From: Streptomyces syringium
Lineage (GTDB): Bacteria > Actinomycetota > Actinomycetes > Streptomycetales > Streptomycetaceae
Direction of reading: 5' to 3'
DNA: 64,000 nt
NCBI RefSeq assembly: GCF_017876625.1
Contig: NZ_JAGIOH010000001.1
Coordinates: forward strand, 434,001-498,000
Position numbers and translations under genes: made by a program
The notes under the pieces: model-generated
Told to the model about the DNA's origin: nothing
Database searches by the model: none
What the model saw: the letters and a program-made list of their open reading frames with translations, nothing else
Shown here: piece after piece, positions 36,589-44,432 of the stretch
Position numbering within the stretch: position 1 is the stretch's first letter
How the letters are laid out: every line of letters begins with the position of its first letter

Positions 36589-37449
36589 ATGACCGACGAC
36601 CGCGATCCCCTCGCCGGCACCCGGTACGACATCACACCGATCAAGCCCTTCGGCGTGGCGATACAGGCGCTCGGGGAGGGCCGGCACGTCCGGGACATCC
36701 CCGTGGCACCGCTGCGGACGCTCGTGGCGGAGCATCACATCCTGCTGCTGCGCGGCTTCGACACCTTCGACGCACCGGACGAGCTGTCCGCGTACTGCGA
36801 GCGCTGGGGCGGGCTGAGCGTATGGCCCTTCGGCACCGTGCTCGAACTGGTCGAACAGGAACAGCCCGAGGACCACATCTTCGACAGCAGCTACATGCCG
36901 ATGCACTGGGACGGCATGTACCGCGAACAGATCCCGGAATTCCAGGTGTTCCAGTGCGTGAACGCGCCCGGCGCGGGCAACGGCGGTGAGACCACCTTCT
37001 CCCACACCACCGCCGTGCTCGAGCACACCGACCCGGAGACCGTCGCCCGATGGGCGAAGGTGACCGGCACCTACCACCGGGCGATGGAGTACTACAACAG
37101 CGTCACCGTTTCACCGATCGTGACCGCCCACCCCGTCCACGGCGCTCCGGTCATCCGCTACAACGAACCCACCGCCGCCGATGACGCCGACTTCGTCAAC
37201 CACCCCGACCTGCGGTTCTCGGGCCTGCCGGACGACGAGCTCGCCGAGGTCCACCGCAGCCTGCGCGCGGCGCTGTACGACCCCGCGCACCTCTACGCCC
37301 ACAGCTGGCAGACGGGCGATCTCGTGATCACCGACAATCACACGCTGCTGCACGGCCGGAACGCCTTCACCAGCGGCGCACCCCGCCACCTGCGCCGGGT
37401 GCAGGTGCTCGGCACACCGCCGCTGGACAACCCGGGGCTGGTGCGATGA
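36589..37449 (+). CDS. Fe(II)/2-oxoglutarate oxygenase, PvcB/IsnB family
   Basis: A 286-residue TauD/TfdA-fold dioxygenase. PvcB/IsnB partners act on the isonitrile-bearing amino acid made by PvcA/IsnA and usually decarboxylate or desaturate it to a vinyl isonitrile. The iron ligands are His106 and Asp108 (MPMHWDGMY) and His255 (LLHGRNAF); Arg near 269-270 (RHLRRVQVLG) binds 2-oxoglutarate. ITPIKPFGVAIQ at the start and NGGETTFSHT are characteristic. A good CAGGAGG site lies 9 bases before the ATG. The stop overlaps the next start (ATGA), so translation is coupled to the flavin hydroxylase. Confidence 0.94.
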   Translation: MTDDRDPLAGTRYDITPIKPFGVAIQALGEGRHVRDIPVAPLRTLVAEHHILLLRGFDTFDAPDELSAYCERWGGLSVWPFGTVLELVEQEQPEDHIFDSSYMPMHWDGMYREQIPEFQVFQCVNAPGAGNGGETTFSHTTAVLEHTDPETVARWAKVTGTYHRAMEYYNSVTVSPIVTAHPVHGAPVIRYNEPTAADDADFVNHPDLRFSGLPDDELAEVHRSLRAALYDPAHLYAHSWQTGDLVITDNHTLLHGRNAFTSGAPRHLRRVQVLGTPPLDNPGLVR

Positions 37450-38960
37450 ACCAGCAGCACACCCTCATGACGGGCGACGAGTACCTGGAGAGCCTGCGCG
37501 ACGGCCGCCAGGTGTACCTGGACGGAGACCGGGTCAAGGACGTCACCCGGCACCCGGCCTTCCGTAACTCCGCCCTGTCGGTGGCACGCCTCTACGACGC
37601 CCTGCACGACCCGGCGACCTCCGATGTGCTCACCGGGGTCGACGCGGGCACGGGCATCCGCACCCACAAGTTCTTCAAGCCCAGCCGTTCGGCGGCGGAG
37701 CTGGTCGAGGCCCGCGAGGCGATCGCCACCTGGGCGCGGATGAGCTACGGCTTCCTCGGCCGCACACCCGAGTACAAGGCGTCCTTCATGTCGGGCCTGG
37801 GAGTCAACGCCGACTACTACGGCCCGTACGCCGCCAACGCCGCCGCGTGGTACCGCGAGTTCGCGGGCAAGGCGCTGTACCTCAACCACGTCCTCATCAA
37901 TCCGCCGGTCGACCGCAAGCGGGCGATCCACGACATGGAGGACGTCTTCGTGCACGCCGTGCGCGAGACGGACGCCGGCGTCGTCGTCAGCGGGGCGAAG
38001 ATGCTGGCCACCGGCTCCGCCCTCACCAACGCGGGTTTCGTCGCCCCGGTCGGCTCGGCGGCCCTCGCCCCCGGCAAGGCCGAGCCCTTCGCCCTCGCGT
38101 TCTTCGTCCGGATGGACAACCCCGGGGTGAAGCTCGTCTGCCGCACCCCGTACGCCCAGGCCGCCGTCAGCCCCTTCGACGCCCCGCTGAGCAGCCGCTT
38201 CGACGAGAACGACAGCGTGCTCCTGCTCGACGAGGCCCTGATCCCCTGGGAGGACGTCCTCGTCTACCGGGACATCGAACGGGCGACGGGCTTCTACGCC
38301 ACGTCGGGCTTCGCGAACCTGTACAACTTCCAGTCCGGAATCCGGCTGAGCGTGAAGCTGGAACTCATGGCCGGACTGCTCGCCCGCGGCACCAGGGCGA
38401 ACGGCACCGACGCGTTCCGCGGGGTCCAGGCCGCCGTCGGGGAGGTCATCACCATGCGGGACATGGTGTGGGCCCTGACCTCGGCGATGGCGTACGACCC
38501 CGAACCGGGCGGCGGCGGCATGGTCGTGCCACGGCTCGAGCACGCCTCCGCGATGCGGATGTACAACGCCCAGGTGTGGGACCGGGTCCACGAGCTCTTC
38601 GAGACCACCCTCGGCGGAGCGCCCCTGGCCGTCCCGTCGAGCGCCCGCGACCTGACCAACCCCGAACTGCGGCCGCTCATCGACCGCTTCTACCGCGGCG
38701 CGGACACCAGCGCCCTGGACCGCATCAAGCTCCTGAAGCTGGTCTGGGACGCGATCGGCACCGAGTTCGGCGGCCGGCACGAGCTCTACGAGCGCAACTA
38801 CTCGGGCAACGGCGAACAGGTCCGGCTGGACGCGCTGAAGTGGGCGACCCGGCGCGGCAACCTCGCCCGCTACGAAGCCCTGGTGCAGGACTGCCTCGAC
38901 GACTACGACGTCGACGGCTGGCGCAGAGGCCCGTGGCACGACCTGACCCCCACCGACTGA
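37446..38960 (+). CDS. HpaB/PvcC-type FADH2-dependent phenol 3-hydroxylase
   Basis: A 504-residue protein of the 4-hydroxyphenylacetate 3-monooxygenase oxygenase-component family (HpaB), to which PvcC of the Pseudomonas paerucumarin cluster also belongs. These enzymes use reduced flavin to add a second hydroxyl next to a phenol, making a catechol. Diagnostic segments are MTGDEYLESLRDGRQVYLDGDRV at the N-terminus, YGPYAANAAAWYREFAGKALYLNHVLINPP in the middle and RFYRGADTSALDRIKLLKLVWDAIGTEFGGRHELYERNYSG at the C-terminus. No flavin reductase (HpaC) is encoded nearby, so a housekeeping reductase must supply FADH2. The adjacent LigB-type dioxygenase would act on the catechol formed. Confidence 0.94.
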   Translation: MNQQHTLMTGDEYLESLRDGRQVYLDGDRVKDVTRHPAFRNSALSVARLYDALHDPATSDVLTGVDAGTGIRTHKFFKPSRSAAELVEAREAIATWARMSYGFLGRTPEYKASFMSGLGVNADYYGPYAANAAAWYREFAGKALYLNHVLINPPVDRKRAIHDMEDVFVHAVRETDAGVVVSGAKMLATGSALTNAGFVAPVGSAALAPGKAEPFALAFFVRMDNPGVKLVCRTPYAQAAVSPFDAPLSSRFDENDSVLLLDEALIPWEDVLVYRDIERATGFYATSGFANLYNFQSGIRLSVKLELMAGLLARGTRANGTDAFRGVQAAVGEVITMRDMVWALTSAMAYDPEPGGGGMVVPRLEHASAMRMYNAQVWDRVHELFETTLGGAPLAVPSSARDLTNPELRPLIDRFYRGADTSALDRIKLLKLVWDAIGTEFGGRHELYERNYSGNGEQVRLDALKWATRRGNLARYEALVQDCLDDYDVDGWRRGPWHDLTPTD

Positions 38961-38976
38961 GGAACGGAGCAGACAC

Positions 38977-40845
38977 ATGTGTGGCATCACCGGATGGGTC
39001 GACTACACCCGCGACCTCACCACCGCATCCCCGGTCGTCGACGCCATGACCGACACCCTGGCCGCCCGAGGGCCCGACGCCCGCGGCACATGGCTCGACA
39101 CGCACGTCGCGCTGGGGCACCGGCGACTGGCCGTCATCGACCTCGAGCACGGCACACAGCCCATGCGCACCCCGGAGCGCGGCCCCCGGGACCTGCCCCG
39201 GGCAGTGATCTCGTACGGCGGAGAGATCTACAACTTCCGCGAGCTCCGCTCCGAACTCGTCCTGCGCGGGCACCGGTTCACCACCCGCAGCGACACCGAG
39301 GTGGCGCTGCGCGCCTACCTGGAGTGGGGCGAGGACTTCGTCCACCGCCTCAACGGCATGTACTCCCTCGCCATCTGGGACACCGCCCGCGACGAGCTGC
39401 TGCTCGTACGGGACCGGCTGGGCGTCAAACCCCTCTACTACTACCCCACACCGGACGGTGTGCTCTTCGGCTCGGAGCCGAAGGCCATCCTCGCCAACCC
39501 CCTGGCGCGGGCCGAGGCGGGACCGGAGGAGCTCTGCGACGCGCTGCTGTTCCTGCGCACCCCCGGGCGGGTGCCCTTCCGCGGCATGCGCGAGGTCAAG
39601 CCGGGCCACCTGGTGCGCGTCGGCCGCGGCCGGATCACCGAGGAGCGGTACTGGGCCCTGGAAGCCCGCCCGCACACCGACGACCTGCCGACCACCGTCG
39701 CCACCGTCCGCGAGCTGCTCGACGACATCGTCCCCCGCCAGATGGTCGCTGACGTCCCCCTGGTCTCGCTGCTGTCCGGCGGCCTGGACTCCAGCACGAT
39801 CACGGCTCTCGCCGCGCGGGCCCGGGCCACGACCGGAGACGGCCTCGCCACGTTCTCCGTGGACTTCACCGGCCACACCGAGAACTTCCAGGCCGACGCC
39901 ATCCGCCCCACCCCGGACGGCCCGTACGCCCGGGCGGTCGCCGAGCACGTCGGCAGCGACCACCACCCCATCGTCCTCGACCGCGCCCGGCTGCTCGACC
40001 CGGCCGTCCGCCGGAGCGTCCTCGGCGCCTGGGACCTGCCGTTCAACTTCGCGGACCTCGACGTCTCCCTCCATCTGCTCTTCGCCGCCGTCCGCGAACA
40101 CGCGACCGTGGCACTGTCCGGAGAGGGCGCCGACGAGGTCTTCGGCGGCTACCTGTGGTTCTCCGACCCCGTCGCGCGGCGCGCGGAGACCTTCCCCTGG
40201 CTGAAGCTCGGCGCCCACCGGGGCCTCGACCCCCGTTCGCTGTTCCACCCCTGGTTCGTCGACGGGCTCGACCTCGGGGAGTACGAGGCCGATCTCTACC
40301 GCACCGCACTGGCCGAGGTGCCGCGGCTCGAAGGCGAGAGCGCCGAGGACCGGCGGACCCGGGAGCTCAGCCATCTGACGCTGACCCGGTGGCTGCCGAT
40401 CCTGCTCGACAAGAAGGACCGGATGGGCATGTCCGTCGGGCTGGAGGGCCGGGTGCCGTTCTGCGACCACCGCTTGGTGGAATACGTCTACAACGTCCCC
40501 TGGGCGATGAAGACCTTCAGCGGCGAGGAGAAGTCGCTGCTGCGCGCGGCCGCCGCCGACCTGCTGCCGGAACCGGTGCTGCGCCGCAAGAAGGCCGCCT
40601 ACCCCTCCATCCAGGACCCCGCCTACGACCGCGCCCTGATCACCGGCCTCACCACGGCGGCGGGCGACGACAGCGCGCCGCTGAGCCCGTTCCTCGCCGG
40701 CGAGGCGGTGCGGCGGCTCACGGCCAAGACCTTCGGGGGCAGTCTGTCGGAGTTCGAACGGATCCTCGTGGAGTCCACCGTCCGCCTGGACGACTGGCTG
40801 CGTACCTACCAGGTCGGACTGACCGGAGTGAAGGGAACGAACTGA
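38977..40845 (+). CDS. Glutamine-dependent asparagine synthetase-like amidotransferase (AsnB family)
   Basis: A 622-residue class B asparagine synthetase. Cys2 (MCGITGW) is the glutaminase nucleophile and the N-terminal Ntn domain spans about 1-215. The synthetase domain carries the PPi-loop SGGLDSS (267-273), and later GEGADEVFGGY and DRMGMSVGLEGRVPF. In primary metabolism it amidates aspartate with ammonia from glutamine. Paralogues inside biosynthetic clusters amidate other carboxylates or build unusual amide or lactam bonds. Its position between the hydroxylase and the QOR-like gene, and its 1-base overlap with the latter (TGATG), make it part of the pathway. A carboxylate exposed by extradiol cleavage is one possible substrate (inference). 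Confidence 0.94.
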   Translation: MCGITGWVDYTRDLTTASPVVDAMTDTLAARGPDARGTWLDTHVALGHRRLAVIDLEHGTQPMRTPERGPRDLPRAVISYGGEIYNFRELRSELVLRGHRFTTRSDTEVALRAYLEWGEDFVHRLNGMYSLAIWDTARDELLLVRDRLGVKPLYYYPTPDGVLFGSEPKAILANPLARAEAGPEELCDALLFLRTPGRVPFRGMREVKPGHLVRVGRGRITEERYWALEARPHTDDLPTTVATVRELLDDIVPRQMVADVPLVSLLSGGLDSSTITALAARARATTGDGLATFSVDFTGHTENFQADAIRPTPDGPYARAVAEHVGSDHHPIVLDRARLLDPAVRRSVLGAWDLPFNFADLDVSLHLLFAAVREHATVALSGEGADEVFGGYLWFSDPVARRAETFPWLKLGAHRGLDPRSLFHPWFVDGLDLGEYEADLYRTALAEVPRLEGESAEDRRTRELSHLTLTRWLPILLDKKDRMGMSVGLEGRVPFCDHRLVEYVYNVPWAMKTFSGEEKSLLRAAAADLLPEPVLRRKKAAYPSIQDPAYDRALITGLTTAAGDDSAPLSPFLAGEAVRRLTAKTFGGSLSEFERILVESTVRLDDWLRTYQVGLTGVKGTN

Positions 40846-41825
40846 TGCACGCGATCGAGATCCGTGAGACCGGCGGGCCCGAGGTCCAGCTCTACGTCGA
40901 GCGGGCGGACCCCCGGCCGGGCGAGGGGCAGATCCTCGTCGAACTCGCCGCGGCCGGAGTGAACTTCATCGACCTCTACCGCAGGGAGGGCCGCTATCCG
41001 CTGCCCGTGCCGTGCGTACCCGGCGAGGAGGGCTCGGGGACCGTGGTTGCCACCGGCCCCGGCGTCAGCCGGTTCAGGCCGGGCGACCGGGTCGCCTGGA
41101 CCACGGTCCTCGGCAGCTACGCGACCCGCGTGGTCGTGCCCGAGGACAAGGCGATCGCCGTGCCGGACGGCATCGACCTGGTCACCGCCGGCGGAGTGCT
41201 CGTCCACGGCATGACGGCCCACTTCCTGGCCAACGACTCCTACCCGGCGCGCGCAGGCGACACGGTGCTCGTCCACGCCGCCGCCGGCGGGGTCGGGCTC
41301 CTGCTCACCCAGCTGCTCAAGCGGCGGGGTGCCCGCGTCATCGGCACGGTCTCCACAGCGGAGAAGGAGACCCTGGCCCGGGGGAACGGCGTCGACGACG
41401 TCATCCGCTACACCGAGTTCACCGAGGAGGGGGCCCTGGCCGCCGAGGTGCGCCGGCTCACCGGCGGGGAGGGTGTCCACGCCGTCTACGACGGCGTGGG
41501 CGCCACCACCTTCGACGCGAGCCTCGCCAGTCTGCGCACCCGCGGCACCCTGGTCCTCTTCGGCGGCGCCGGCGGCGCCGTGCCGCCCGTCGACGTGATG
41601 CGGCTGCTGTGGGGCGGCTCCCTGACCCTGACACGGCCCTACCTGGAGCACTTCCGGGCCACCACCGAGGAGTTCGCGTGGCGGGCGGGGGAGGTCTTGA
41701 CCGGCATCCTCGACGGCACCTGGAAGTTCACCGTCGCCGGAACGTACCCCCTCGCCGAGGCCCGCCGCGCGCACGAGGACCTCGCGGCCCGGCGCACCAG
41801 CGGAAAGCTTCTGCTCGTTCCCTAG
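40845..41825 (+). CDS. NADPH:quinone oxidoreductase-like MDR enzyme
   Basis: A 326-residue zinc-independent medium-chain dehydrogenase/reductase of the QOR (zeta-crystallin) group. Motifs are AAGVNFIDLYRREGRYPLP, PGEEGSGTVVATGPGV, the NADPH-binding AAAGGVGLLLTQLLKRRGA (about 146-164) and the substrate-cavity strings VYDGVGATTF and FGGAGGAV. The ATG overlaps the asnB stop codon by one base. In the pathway it may reduce an enone, quinone or imine intermediate generated after catechol oxidation or cleavage; this is inference. The start is fixed by the overlap and by the conserved MHAIEIRETGGPEV opening. Confidence 0.92.
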   Translation: MHAIEIRETGGPEVQLYVERADPRPGEGQILVELAAAGVNFIDLYRREGRYPLPVPCVPGEEGSGTVVATGPGVSRFRPGDRVAWTTVLGSYATRVVVPEDKAIAVPDGIDLVTAGGVLVHGMTAHFLANDSYPARAGDTVLVHAAAGGVGLLLTQLLKRRGARVIGTVSTAEKETLARGNGVDDVIRYTEFTEEGALAAEVRRLTGGEGVHAVYDGVGATTFDASLASLRTRGTLVLFGGAGGAVPPVDVMRLLWGGSLTLTRPYLEHFRATTEEFAWRAGEVLTGILDGTWKFTVAGTYPLAEARRAHEDLAARRTSGKLLLVP

Positions 41826-41852
41826 CCCTCTCGACCGCGAAGGAGGTCGCCC

Positions 41853-42746
41853 ATGGGCGACATCGTCGGTGCGGGCCTGCTCTCGCACGCACCCGTCATC
41901 ATGTTCCCCGAGCCGGTGAGGATCAGGGAGAACGGAGGCCGTGACTTCACCCTCGCCACCGGCCTGACCCGGCTCCGGCACGAGGTGATCGACACGACCG
42001 ACCACGACACCGTCGTGGTGTTCGACAGCCACTGGGCGACCACGACCGAAACGGTGATCACCGCCCACCCGCGCCGCGCGGGCCTGTTCACCTCGGACGA
42101 GATGCCCGGCGCGATCAGCCGGCTGCCCTACGACATCCCCGGGGACCCGGAGCTGGCCCACACCGTCGCCAGGGCGGCGGAGCGGCGATCACGGTGGCTC
42201 ACCGCCAACGACGACCCGTATCTGCCGATCCACTACGCGACGCTCAACCTCTGGACCTACCTCGGCCGGGCCGGTACCCCCTGGGTCTCCGTCTCGGTCT
42301 GCCAGACGGCGACCACCGAGGACTTCCTCGAAGCCGGCGAGGTCGTCGCGGAGGCGGTCGCCGGCCTCGACCGCAAGGTGCTGCTGCTCGCCTCGGGAGG
42401 CCTGTCCCACCGCTTCCGGCCACTGGCCGAACTGCGCGAGCGCATGGCGGGGGACCCGGACAACATCGTCACCCCCGAGGCGCGCGCGGCCGACGAACAG
42501 CGCATCGCCTGGCTCGAGGCGGGCCGCCACGACCGGGTGATCGGGTCCATGCCGGAGTACCTCCGCTTCGCCCCCGAGGCACGTTTCGGTCACTACCTGA
42601 TGCTGGCCGGTGCGCTCGGCGGCGCGGACTGCGGGGCGCGGGGCAGCCGCTTCAGCAGCTACGAGAACGGCATAGGCACCGGGCAGGCCCACCTCTGGTT
42701 CGACCGGCCCGCCACCGGACGGCAGCACGAGGTGATCGGTCGCTGA
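41853..42746 (+). CDS. LigB-superfamily class III extradiol ring-cleavage dioxygenase
   Basis: A 297-residue non-heme Fe(II) dioxygenase related to 3,4-dihydroxyphenylacetate 2,3-dioxygenase (HpaD) and LigB. The family opens the aromatic ring of a catechol next to the diol. Candidate iron ligands are His12 (LLSHAPVIM), His60 (VVFDSHWAT) and a Glu in SSYENGIG near the C-terminus; LASGGLSHRF holds the conserved acid-base His region. The ATG follows GAAGGAGG. A perfect 19-bp terminator hairpin begins about 25 bases after the stop, so this is the last gene of the first operon. A ring-cleaving enzyme next to an isonitrile synthase and a phenol hydroxylase is unusual among the isonitrile clusters I know of. 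Confidence 0.92.
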   Translation: MGDIVGAGLLSHAPVIMFPEPVRIRENGGRDFTLATGLTRLRHEVIDTTDHDTVVVFDSHWATTTETVITAHPRRAGLFTSDEMPGAISRLPYDIPGDPELAHTVARAAERRSRWLTANDDPYLPIHYATLNLWTYLGRAGTPWVSVSVCQTATTEDFLEAGEVVAEAVAGLDRKVLLLASGGLSHRFRPLAELRERMAGDPDNIVTPEARAADEQRIAWLEAGRHDRVIGSMPEYLRFAPEARFGHYLMLAGALGGADCGARGSRFSSYENGIGTGQAHLWFDRPATGRQHEVIGR

Positions 42747-42771
42747 GGGCGATTCCGCCGCCTCGGGCCTC

Positions 42772-42813
42772 TTCCCTCCCGTCCCGCCGGTGCTCCGGCG
42801 GGACGGGAGGGAA
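42772..42813 (+). terminator. Strong terminator splitting the isonitrile cluster into two operons
   Basis: A 19-bp perfect stem (TTCCCTCCCGTCCCGCCGG with its complement) around a TGCT loop, just after the LigB-type gene. It is the longest hairpin seen in the window. The 143 bases that follow must contain the promoter of the second operon. Confidence 0.88.
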
Positions 42814-42956
42814 TCCTTCCGGTACCGGCCGTGAGCCCGCCGTGTCCGGATCCGCCCCAGGCCACCGGGTGTAGACCGGCCCTGGATGGATAAGGATCGG
42901 CCGGGGCGGTGCCTTGCAGCGGCCCGCCCGCCTTGTCGCAGGGAGGGACGTCTGAG

Positions 42957-44432
42957 ATGGATGGTGCCCCGTTATATCTGGAGCCACGGCTGGAACAGCC
43001 GTTGGCGTCGTTGCTGGAGTCGGCGGCGTTCCTCCACACCCTGGTCGACGCGCTGGGCTCGCCGCTCCATGTCGTCCTGCCCGAGCGGATCGCGGAGAAC
43101 GTCGAGCGATTCCGTTCCGTCTACCGCCGCCACAGCCTGGCCGGCCAGGTGTTCTTCGCCCACAAGGCGAATCGTTCCAGCGCCCTGGTGCGCCGGCTCG
43201 CGATGACCGACGCCGCCATCGACGTGGCGTCGCTGGGCGAACTGCAGCATGCCCTCGGCGCCGGATTCGGCCCGGAGCGCATCGTCGCGACCGGCCCCAA
43301 GGACCCGGAGTTCCAGTGGCTCGCCGCCCGCTGCCGGGTCACCGTCAGCATCGACGGGCCGGAGGAACTGGAAAGCCTCGCCGCCCTCGTGCGCGCCCAC
43401 GGGCTGCCACCGGTGCCGGTATTGCTGCGGTTGTCGGAGTTCGAGACGTCCGGAGTCACGGTGCGCTCCCGGCAGAGCCGCTTCGGCTCCTCCATGAGGT
43501 CGCTGCCCCGGCTGCTCGACGCCGTCGCACGACACCGGGACGTCCTCGGTCCGGCCGGCGTCGCCTACCACCTCGACACCACCAGCCTGGACGAGAAGGC
43601 GACGGCCCTCGAAGGCTGCCTCCGGGCCATGGACGCGCTGCGACGCCGGGGATTCACGCCGCGCGCCGTCGACATCGGCGGCGGCTTCGGCGTCAACTAC
43701 CTTGCCCACGAGGCCGAATGGGACCGCTACACCACCGAACTCACCCACGCGGTCCTGGGCAGACGGCCGCCCCTGACCCGCGGCGGCCACGGCTACGGCC
43801 TCCGGGCCGAAGGCGGCACCCTGCGCGGCGCGCTGAGTCTGTACCCCGCCCACCGCCCCGTCGCCGGGCCCGGCTATCTCGACGCGCTGCTGTCCCGGCC
43901 CGCCCCGGCCCTGAACCGGCCGCTGGGCACCCTCCTCCTGGAGAACCTCTACGACCTGTACACCGAACCCGGCCGGGCCCTGCTGGACCAGTGCGGGCTG
44001 TCGCTGGCGAAGGTGCTGGAAGTACGGCGCACCGACCGTGGTGATCCCCTGGTGCGCCTCGCGATGACGGCCGACGACGTCAGCCTGGAGGAACACGGCG
44101 TCCTCATGGACCCGGTGCTCCTCGCCCGTGAAGGTGCCCCCTCCGAAACCGGCGAGGGAAGCGGCCCGGTGGGCGTGCACCTCGCCGGCAGTCTCTGCCT
44201 GGAAGCCGACCTGATCACCCGGAGAACGGTGTTCCTGCCCCGTATGCCACGGCCGGGCGACCTCCTGTGCTTCGCCAACACCGCCGGGTACTGCATGGAC
44301 TTCCAGGCCACCCAGGCGCAGCGCCGGCCCGCCGCCCGGAAGGTCGCGGTGCACCGGGAGGGCGGCTCCTGGCGCTGGTGTCTCGACGAGCGGTACTGGC
44401 CCATCACACATCCGGGAGGGCACGAGGCATGA
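42957..44432 (+). CDS. Fold-III PLP enzyme (DAP/ornithine decarboxylase-like; possibly Y4yA family)
   Basis: A 491-residue alanine-racemase-fold PLP enzyme. The TIM-barrel domain carries the Schiff-base lysine Lys70 in QVFFAHKANRSS; GSSMRSLPRLL and the glycine-rich DIGGGFGVNYLA bind the cofactor phosphate. The C-terminal beta domain has AGSLCLEADLI, whose Cys corresponds to the catalytic cysteine of diaminopimelate decarboxylase, and ANTAGYCMDF. The substrate-specificity helix is not typical of DAP, ornithine or arginine decarboxylase, so another amino acid or an amino-acid conjugate is likely. It resembles the uncharacterised Y4yA group (from memory). Its stop overlaps the next start (ATGA). 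It begins the second operon of the cluster. Confidence 0.88.
   Translation: MDGAPLYLEPRLEQPLASLLESAAFLHTLVDALGSPLHVVLPERIAENVERFRSVYRRHSLAGQVFFAHKANRSSALVRRLAMTDAAIDVASLGELQHALGAGFGPERIVATGPKDPEFQWLAARCRVTVSIDGPEELESLAALVRAHGLPPVPVLLRLSEFETSGVTVRSRQSRFGSSMRSLPRLLDAVARHRDVLGPAGVAYHLDTTSLDEKATALEGCLRAMDALRRRGFTPRAVDIGGGFGVNYLAHEAEWDRYTTELTHAVLGRRPPLTRGGHGYGLRAEGGTLRGALSLYPAHRPVAGPGYLDALLSRPAPALNRPLGTLLLENLYDLYTEPGRALLDQCGLSLAKVLEVRRTDRGDPLVRLAMTADDVSLEEHGVLMDPVLLAREGAPSETGEGSGPVGVHLAGSLCLEADLITRRTVFLPRMPRPGDLLCFANTAGYCMDFQATQAQRRPAARKVAVHREGGSWRWCLDERYWPITHPGGHEA

Noticed and set aside
36589..37449. TauD-type taurine dioxygenase for sulfur scavenging
   Set aside because: Same fold and iron motif, but coupling to the isonitrile synthase and the PvcB-like N-terminus favour the isonitrile pathway role.
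37338..40470. Large minus-strand frames over the hydroxylase and AsnB genes
   Set aside because: Mirror frames of coding DNA; composition is Val/Gly/Arg-rich without any recognisable fold.
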